Virus record (IMG/VR): IMGVR_UViG_3300023087_000099
Location: 1-24,276 of that record
Length of the DNA: 24,276 bases
Reading direction: 5' to 3' (one strand)
DNA from: a virus
The notes beneath the pieces were generated by a model, which worked only from the letters and a program-made list of their open reading frames with translations, was not told the DNA's origin and did not search any database. Of the stretch, positions 20,314 through 24,276 are shown piece by piece (the first letter of the stretch is position 1; each line of letters starts with the position of its first letter). The translations under genes were made by a program, and so were the position numbers.

Positions 20314-21670
20314 TATCACCGCGTTTGCTGAAGAGGTCAACAATACAAACGACTACCCAATCTCGGCTGTTGCCAAGAATGAGTGGTTGTCTTTTGCCAA
20401 ATACACCGTAGAGGCTCGAGCAATCCCTAACATGATTGATGGGATGAAACCTGTTCAGAGGTTCTACCTCTACTCATCGATTATGAATTCCAAGCGAGAT
20501 TTCAAAAAGGTCTCTGCTGTATCTGGTATCATTTCTGATTATGGATACAATCATGGTGAATCCTCTGCTGCTGGTGCTGGACAGTTAATGGCTGCAGAAT
20601 GGAATAACAATATCTGCCTGGTAGAAGGTCGTGGTTCGTTTGGTACACGATTGATTCAAGAAGCTGGTGCACCTCGATACGTCTACACCCGACTCCACGA
20701 AAACTTTGACCGGTACATTAAAGACATTGATTTGTCCCCGAAACACGAAGACCCAGAACACGAACCCCCGGCATTCTATCTACCCACAATCCCTCTGGTT
20801 TTGGCAAATGGTACGAAGGGTATTGCAACTGGATTTGCAACTAACATCTTACCTCGATGCCCGAAAGATTTGCTCAAAAAGTGCGAAGACTACGTTACCT
20901 TCGGTAAGATTACACGAAACCCCAAAATCAAGTTTCCCGATTTTACCGGCAAGGTCTTGGCTGATCCTGAATCACCCAACAAGTGGATTGCATATGGCTC
21001 CTACGAGAAGACCTCGAAGACCGTAATGCAGATTACTGAGGTACCCTATGGGTTTGACCGAGAATCATATGTAAAGGTCTTGGATAAACTCGAAGAAGAT
21101 GGTGATATCGTCGGGTACGATGATCTATGTGATAAGAACGGTTTCCGTTTCGAAGTAAAATTGAAACAGGTCACATCAGCAAAATGGAATGATGCAAAGA
21201 TCATTTCCAAATTCAAGCTCAGTAAGTCGTTTGTGGAGAACCTTACTGTGATCGACTTCGATGGCAAACTTCGTGAATATGATGACCCTCGACAACTGAT
21301 TGCTGACTTCTGCGAATATCGTCTGGGTGTTTTGTCTCAACGAATTGATTTGAAAAAGAGTGAACTTGAAGAATTGAACCGATGGTTGAATATTAAGATT
21401 CAGTTCATTCAAGCAGTACTGGATAACCAAATTGAGTTTAAAAACAAAAAGAAGGCACAGGTTGGAAAGCAGATTCTTCAAAACACGGATGCAATGGAAA
21501 CTGATGTTGATCGTCTGCTCCGTATAAATATTATGAGCCTCACCGATGAGATGGTGAAAGATCTCAAAAAAGAAATTGCCCAAGCCAAGAAAGACCTGGC
21601 CTTTTGGAAAAAAGAAACACCAAAGAACCAGTTTATCTCCGACCTTGACGAATTGCGGAATCAAAAATGA
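20306..21670 (+). CDS. 52: DNA topoisomerase II medium subunit (T4 gp52-like)
   Basis: 454 residues from the ATG at 20306, with AGGAG 10 nt upstream; the longer frame to 20267 is inside gene 39. GyrA/ParC-type breakage-reunion domain: KPVQRFYLY (50-60) and APRYVYTRL with the catalytic Tyr at about 125. A long C-terminal coiled coil (about 345-450) fits the family. T4 gp52 has 442 residues. The stop overlaps the next ATG (ATGA). Confidence 0.95.
   Translation: MVDITAFAEEVNNTNDYPISAVAKNEWLSFAKYTVEARAIPNMIDGMKPVQRFYLYSSIMNSKRDFKKVSAVSGIISDYGYNHGESSAAGAGQLMAAEWNNNICLVEGRGSFGTRLIQEAGAPRYVYTRLHENFDRYIKDIDLSPKHEDPEHEPPAFYLPTIPLVLANGTKGIATGFATNILPRCPKDLLKKCEDYVTFGKITRNPKIKFPDFTGKVLADPESPNKWIAYGSYEKTSKTVMQITEVPYGFDRESYVKVLDKLEEDGDIVGYDDLCDKNGFRFEVKLKQVTSAKWNDAKIISKFKLSKSFVENLTVIDFDGKLREYDDPRQLIADFCEYRLGVLSQRIDLKKSELEELNRWLNIKIQFIQAVLDNQIEFKNKKKAQVGKQILQNTDAMETDVDRLLRINIMSLTDEMVKDLKKEIAQAKKDLAFWKKETPKNQFISDLDELRNQK
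21533..21540 (+). promoter_or_regulatory. T4-type late promoter inside gene 52
   Basis: Perfect TATAAATA on the plus strand within gene 52, 126 bp before the tail-tube-like gene. It would supply that virion gene late, after the early gene 52 transcript. Chance occurrence in coding DNA is possible. Confidence 0.55.
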
Positions 21671-22158
21671 TTACTAACTACCTATCACCGGCATCATTTA
21701 CAATCTCAATTGAGAGATTGCCAAACGTAGAGTTCTTCACACAGACTCTTACGATCCCGGATATCTCTACCTCTCCGGTCGAGGTAGCAAATCCACTAAA
21801 GGCACTGTATGCGACCGGTGATCGTGTCACCTATGGTGACCTAGACCTCAGCTTTGTCGTCGACGAAGATATGAATAACTATCTTGAGATTTTGGGTTGG
21901 CTCGAAGGTATTGGTTTCCCCGATGATAGCAATCAGTATAAGGCTCTTGAGAGTAGTAAAGCTGGTATTGTAAGTGATATTCGGGTGATCATTCAAAACA
22001 GCCACAAAAACCCGAACATAGAATTCGTATTCACAAACGCATTCCCCACAAGTATGTCGAGTGTCGAACTCGATATATCTCAATCTGATATCACATACCC
22101 AAAGGCAAATGTCTCATTTCGATATGATGATTTTAAAGTGAACAAAATTAATCGTTGA
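21667..22158 (+). CDS. Tail-tube-like virion structural protein
   Basis: 163 residues. FTISIERLPNVEFFTQTLTIPDI near the N terminus, and GDRVTYGDLDLSFVVDEDMNNYLEILGWLEGIGFP in the middle, follow the beta-strand pattern of phage tail-tube-like proteins (gp19/gp54 class in T4). I recall this pattern in many marine myophages annotated as virion structural or tail proteins. The start overlaps the gene 52 stop (ATGA), so it can be translated early, while a TATAAATA box inside gene 52 offers late expression. The stop codon is part of the -35 box at 22155-22160. Confidence 0.65.
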   Translation: MITNYLSPASFTISIERLPNVEFFTQTLTIPDISTSPVEVANPLKALYATGDRVTYGDLDLSFVVDEDMNNYLEILGWLEGIGFPDDSNQYKALESSKAGIVSDIRVIIQNSHKNPNIEFVFTNAFPTSMSSVELDISQSDITYPKANVSFRYDDFKVNKINR

Positions 22159-22183
22159 CAGCCTGGTTAAAACTTGATATAAT
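22155..22183 (+). promoter_or_regulatory. Consensus sigma70 promoter for the oxygenase-UvsY genes
   Basis: TTGACA, 17 bp ending in TGA, TATAAT: perfect hexamers plus an extended -10. Predicted initiation (about 22189-22191) is only 1-3 nt before the oxygenase ATG at 22192. Confidence 0.9.
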
Positions 22184-22191
22184 GATGAATT

Positions 22192-22734
22192 ATGAAACCA
22201 GTAATTCTATACAAGCACTTTGATCAAAAATTTGTCGATGAGATTTTAGCATTCCGAACAGGATCGAGTTGGTTCAAAGGTCATATTCAGACCCAACCCA
22301 ACTGGCCTACGATATATGATCCTATGACTCGACAAGTAGACTGTATCGAAATCAACGATCAGTCCGTAAAGGACTTGCTATTCAAAGCAGCCCAAGAATA
22401 TAACGATGGTATGGATATCACCCATATCGGCGAAGTACATCTTCTACGATATAATACTGGTGGTAAATTTATATGGCATTCAGATGTTTTAGAGAAAAGA
22501 GAACATCAAAGAAAGCTTACAATGGTCGTTCAGCTGTCAGAGCCAGAAAATTATGAAGGTGGAAAATTACAGGTTGCTGGGTTTGGAATGGAACCGTTTA
22601 GACATCTTGGTGATCTAACCATCTTCCCTTCTAATATGAGGCACAGGGTAACACCGGTTACCAAGGGAGTTCGATATTCCCTTATCACATGGATTTACGG
22701 ACCTCCCCGACCATTAGATGAGGATTGGCACTAG
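22192..22734 (+). CDS. 2-oxoglutarate/Fe(II)-dependent oxygenase (prolyl-4-hydroxylase-like)
   Basis: 180 residues. The iron site is H96-S-D98 in FIWHSD with H151 in SNMRHRV, and R161 in GVRYSLITW binds 2-oxoglutarate. QLSEPENYEGGKL (114-126) is the typical double-stranded beta-helix segment of P4H/PKHD hydroxylases. Such genes are common in marine phages; the substrate (protein, nucleic acid or small molecule) is unknown. No Shine-Dalgarno site is visible. It is followed 9 bp later by uvsY. Confidence 0.92.
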   Translation: MKPVILYKHFDQKFVDEILAFRTGSSWFKGHIQTQPNWPTIYDPMTRQVDCIEINDQSVKDLLFKAAQEYNDGMDITHIGEVHLLRYNTGGKFIWHSDVLEKREHQRKLTMVVQLSEPENYEGGKLQVAGFGMEPFRHLGDLTIFPSNMRHRVTPVTKGVRYSLITWIYGPPRPLDEDWH

Positions 22735-22743
22735 GAGTTTATA

Positions 22744-23181
22744 ATGAGTACTGAAGACATAAGTGAAATGTGGTCAAAGGATGCACCGATTGATGAAACC
22801 GATCTCGTATCTGAAAGTCGTCGAATACCCAAACTACACAGCAAATACTATAATATGTATTTCAAAGAAGTTTTGCGTATTAAGAAATTGAAAGCAGAAT
22901 ACAAGCAATTAGAACACGACAAACGAGAATACTATGATGGGTCTATGGCTGAAGAGGATCTGAAAGATCGTGGCTGGAGACCATACCAGAAAAAGGTTTT
23001 GCGAAATGAGGTCGACAAATATATCCAGGCAGATAAAGATATCATCCAGCACAGTTTAAAGATTGACTATCATACTGCTCGAGCATCTTATTTCGAAGAC
23101 ATCATTAAGATGATTCACTCTCGCAATTTCATTATTAAGAATATGCTGGATGTAATGAAATTCCAGTCCGGCGATTATTGA
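22744..23181 (+). CDS. uvsY: Recombination mediator, T4 UvsY-like
   Basis: 145 residues, all helical. It matches T4 UvsY (137) in length and layout: acidic N terminus, a central basic helix and DYYDGSM-like turn, a KxxLxxDKDI segment (here QADKDIIQHSLKIDY) and a C-terminal IHSRNFIIKNMLDVMKFQSG. It helps UvsX displace gp32 and form filaments. AGGAG precedes the ATG. It overlaps the next gene (TGATG). Confidence 0.9.
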   Translation: MSTEDISEMWSKDAPIDETDLVSESRRIPKLHSKYYNMYFKEVLRIKKLKAEYKQLEHDKREYYDGSMAEEDLKDRGWRPYQKKVLRNEVDKYIQADKDIIQHSLKIDYHTARASYFEDIIKMIHSRNFIIKNMLDVMKFQSGDY

Positions 23182-23405
23182 TGAAAGAGCAAACTAAGCG
23201 AATTCACAAAGAGACATTCACTCAGGTAATTACCGGCATTGTAATTAACTATCCGCTAAATCTTTTGATGCTCTATACCTTCATAGAGGTCTGGAAAATT
23301 CTCGACCCAGTGACAATCAGTATCATGACCACAATTGGATTCACTGTTGTGGCTTACGCTAGAATCTTTCTGCTCCGTTCCTATTTTTCCAAGAGGTATA
23401 AATAG
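23181..23405 (+). CDS. Two-helix membrane protein next to uvsY
   Basis: 74 residues from the ATG at 23181, overlapping the uvsY stop by one base. Two hydrophobic helices (about 15-36 and 45-62) and a basic end, RSYFSKRYK. The pattern INYPLNLLMLY ... GFTVVAYARIFLLRSYF resembles a small phage membrane family of unknown function. Its last codons contain the TATAAATA box for uvsW. Confidence 0.75.
   Translation: MKEQTKRIHKETFTQVITGIVINYPLNLLMLYTFIEVWKILDPVTISIMTTIGFTVVAYARIFLLRSYFSKRYK
23397..23404 (+). promoter_or_regulatory. T4-type late promoter for uvsW
   Basis: Perfect TATAAATA overlapping the last codons of the preceding gene, 32 bp before the uvsW ATG. T4 uvsW is also a late gene. Confidence 0.8.
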
Positions 23406-23436
23406 GTAAAACGGCAATGAAAGGTTTATCTAAATC

Positions 23437-24276
23437 ATGGGTGACGTGGTCAACGTCGAATATATCAATTCAGTTCACATGAAAGTTACTGCTGATCCAG
23501 GCATTCGACAAGAAATTTCCGAATACTTTTCGTTCAAACCTGAAGGGTGGCAATTCAACCCTAAGGTGAGAGCACGTGTTTGGGATGGCACCATTCGTTT
23601 GTATCAACCCATGAGACCAACTCTTTATGTGGGTCTATTACCCAAACTGAGAGAATTTTGCGAAGCCCGAGACTATCACCTGAATGTACCAGATGAGATC
23701 GGCTTAGATGAAAAGATCGACGATGATTACGGTATCGAGTTGGCAAAAGAGATCAACTGCAAATTCATACCTCGTGATTATCAGAATGATTATGTGGTCA
23801 ATGCACTCCGCAAGCGACGATCTCTGTCATTAAGCCCCACATCATCGGGTAAATCATTGATCATTTATTTGATCCAGCAGCATTATTACCAGGCGTTTGG
23901 CCATCGCACCCTAATCATTGTACCTACAATATCTCTGGTGCACCAGATGGCCGGGGATTTTATGGATTATGGTTGTGACGAGAGTTTGATTTACCGAATC
24001 CAAGGTGGTATTGATAAGAATACCAAATCACCTATTGTGATCAGTACGTGGCAGTCGATTGTGAAACAACCAAAAGATTGGTTTGCACAATTTAGAGTGG
24101 TGTTGGGTGATGAGGCACACACATTCCAAGCCAAATCTCTCACCACAATAATGGAAAAATTAGTCGACTGTGAGTACCGACACGGATTTACGGGCACATT
24201 AAAATCATCTGAAAGTAAAACTCACCAGATGGTGCTGGAGGGGTGTTTCGGCGAAGTGAAAAGATATGTTGCAACG
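23437..24276 (+). CDS. uvsW: UvsW-like DNA/RNA helicase, N-terminal part (runs off right edge)
   Basis: 280 codons to the window edge. The N-terminal domain (1-105) has the UvsW pattern (FSFKPEGWQFNPKVRARVWDG), followed by the SF2 helicase core: RDYQNDYVVNAL Q-motif region, Walker A SPTSSGKS, IIVPTISLVHQM (motif Ia), GDEAH (DEAH box) and GFTGTL (motif III). In T4 it unwinds R-loops and branched DNA and shuts off origin-dependent initiation late. The second helicase domain is beyond the window. The ATG at 23437 is the only long-frame start; the AAAGG ribosome site is 12 nt away, so the start is slightly uncertain. Confidence 0.93.
   Translation, partial: MGDVVNVEYINSVHMKVTADPGIRQEISEYFSFKPEGWQFNPKVRARVWDGTIRLYQPMRPTLYVGLLPKLREFCEARDYHLNVPDEIGLDEKIDDDYGIELAKEINCKFIPRDYQNDYVVNALRKRRSLSLSPTSSGKSLIIYLIQQHYYQAFGHRTLIIVPTISLVHQMAGDFMDYGCDESLIYRIQGGIDKNTKSPIVISTWQSIVKQPKDWFAQFRVVLGDEAHTFQAKSLTTIMEKLVDCEYRHGFTGTLKSSESKTHQMVLEGCFGEVKRYVAT

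Noticed and set aside
21176-21664. 162-codon minus-strand frame opposite gene 52
   Set aside because: Shadow of the coiled-coil part of gene 52; Phe/Leu-rich composition arises from Lys/Glu codons on the other strand.
23417-23482. 21-codon frame starting ATGAAAGG before uvsW
   Set aside because: Out of frame with uvsW, short, and not similar to anything; the AAAGG more likely serves the uvsW start.
1-24276. CRISPR array, insertion sequence or integrase attachment site
   Set aside because: No regularly spaced repeats, transposase or integrase was seen. The tRNAs are complete and inside operons, not next to an integrase.

Overview
The window is part of the genome of a T4-like myovirus that is probably marine. 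The replication genes are T4 homologues in T4-like order: genes 33, 59, 32, uvsX and 41 on the minus strand, and genes 39 and 52, uvsY and uvsW on the plus strand. They sit among small proteins typical of marine myophages. Perfect copies of the T4 late promoter box TATAAATA lie in front of genes expected to be late. The host cannot be read directly. Near-consensus sigma70 promoters, Sec signal peptides and the absence of any photosynthesis gene other than bilin genes suggest a Gram-negative, probably proteobacterial host rather than a cyanobacterium. The tRNAs all read A-ending codons, which fits a host richer in G+C than the phage.

Layout. 1-2757 (minus): a late operon of a nuclease-like protein, a nucleotidyltransferase-like protein and a virion protein that runs off the left edge. 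The first two begin with a peptide matching the T4 capsid-targeting sequence. 2761-7346 (minus): early replication and recombination genes, with strong promoters at 7375-7469 and further promoters inside 59 and uvsX. 7476-9999 (minus): a late operon with heme oxygenase, a ferredoxin-dependent bilin reductase of the PcyX/PcyA/PebS family, two exported Cys-containing proteins and a small membrane protein. 9998-11951 (plus): a divergent late operon with a class 3 lipase, a basic histone-like protein and three small membrane proteins, one with a perfect EF-hand loop. The two divergent operons share one 14-bp palindrome that is a late promoter on both strands.

11959-18150 (minus): early accessory genes with four tRNAs (Thr-TGT, Ile-TAT, Pro-TGG, Arg-TCT), an FkbM-type methyltransferase, a GIY-YIG nuclease, a sulfotransferase-like protein, dCMP deaminase, a zincin-like protein and many small proteins, three of them under 55 residues. 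18151-18483 is a divergent control region with A/T-rich duplicated palindromes. 18484-24276 (plus): topoisomerase II subunits 39 and 52, a tail-tube-like protein, a 2OG-Fe(II) oxygenase, UvsY, a two-helix membrane protein and the N-terminal part of UvsW.

Reading as a whole: early sigma70 promoters drive replication, tRNA and nucleotide-metabolism genes. Late TATAAATA promoters drive virion and candidate injected proteins, UvsW, a possible membrane-active module and a complete heme-to-bilin pathway. The strongest points for follow-up are the late bilin operon in a non-photosynthetic gene context, the two enzyme-like proteins with capsid-targeting N termini, and the overlapping divergent late promoters.
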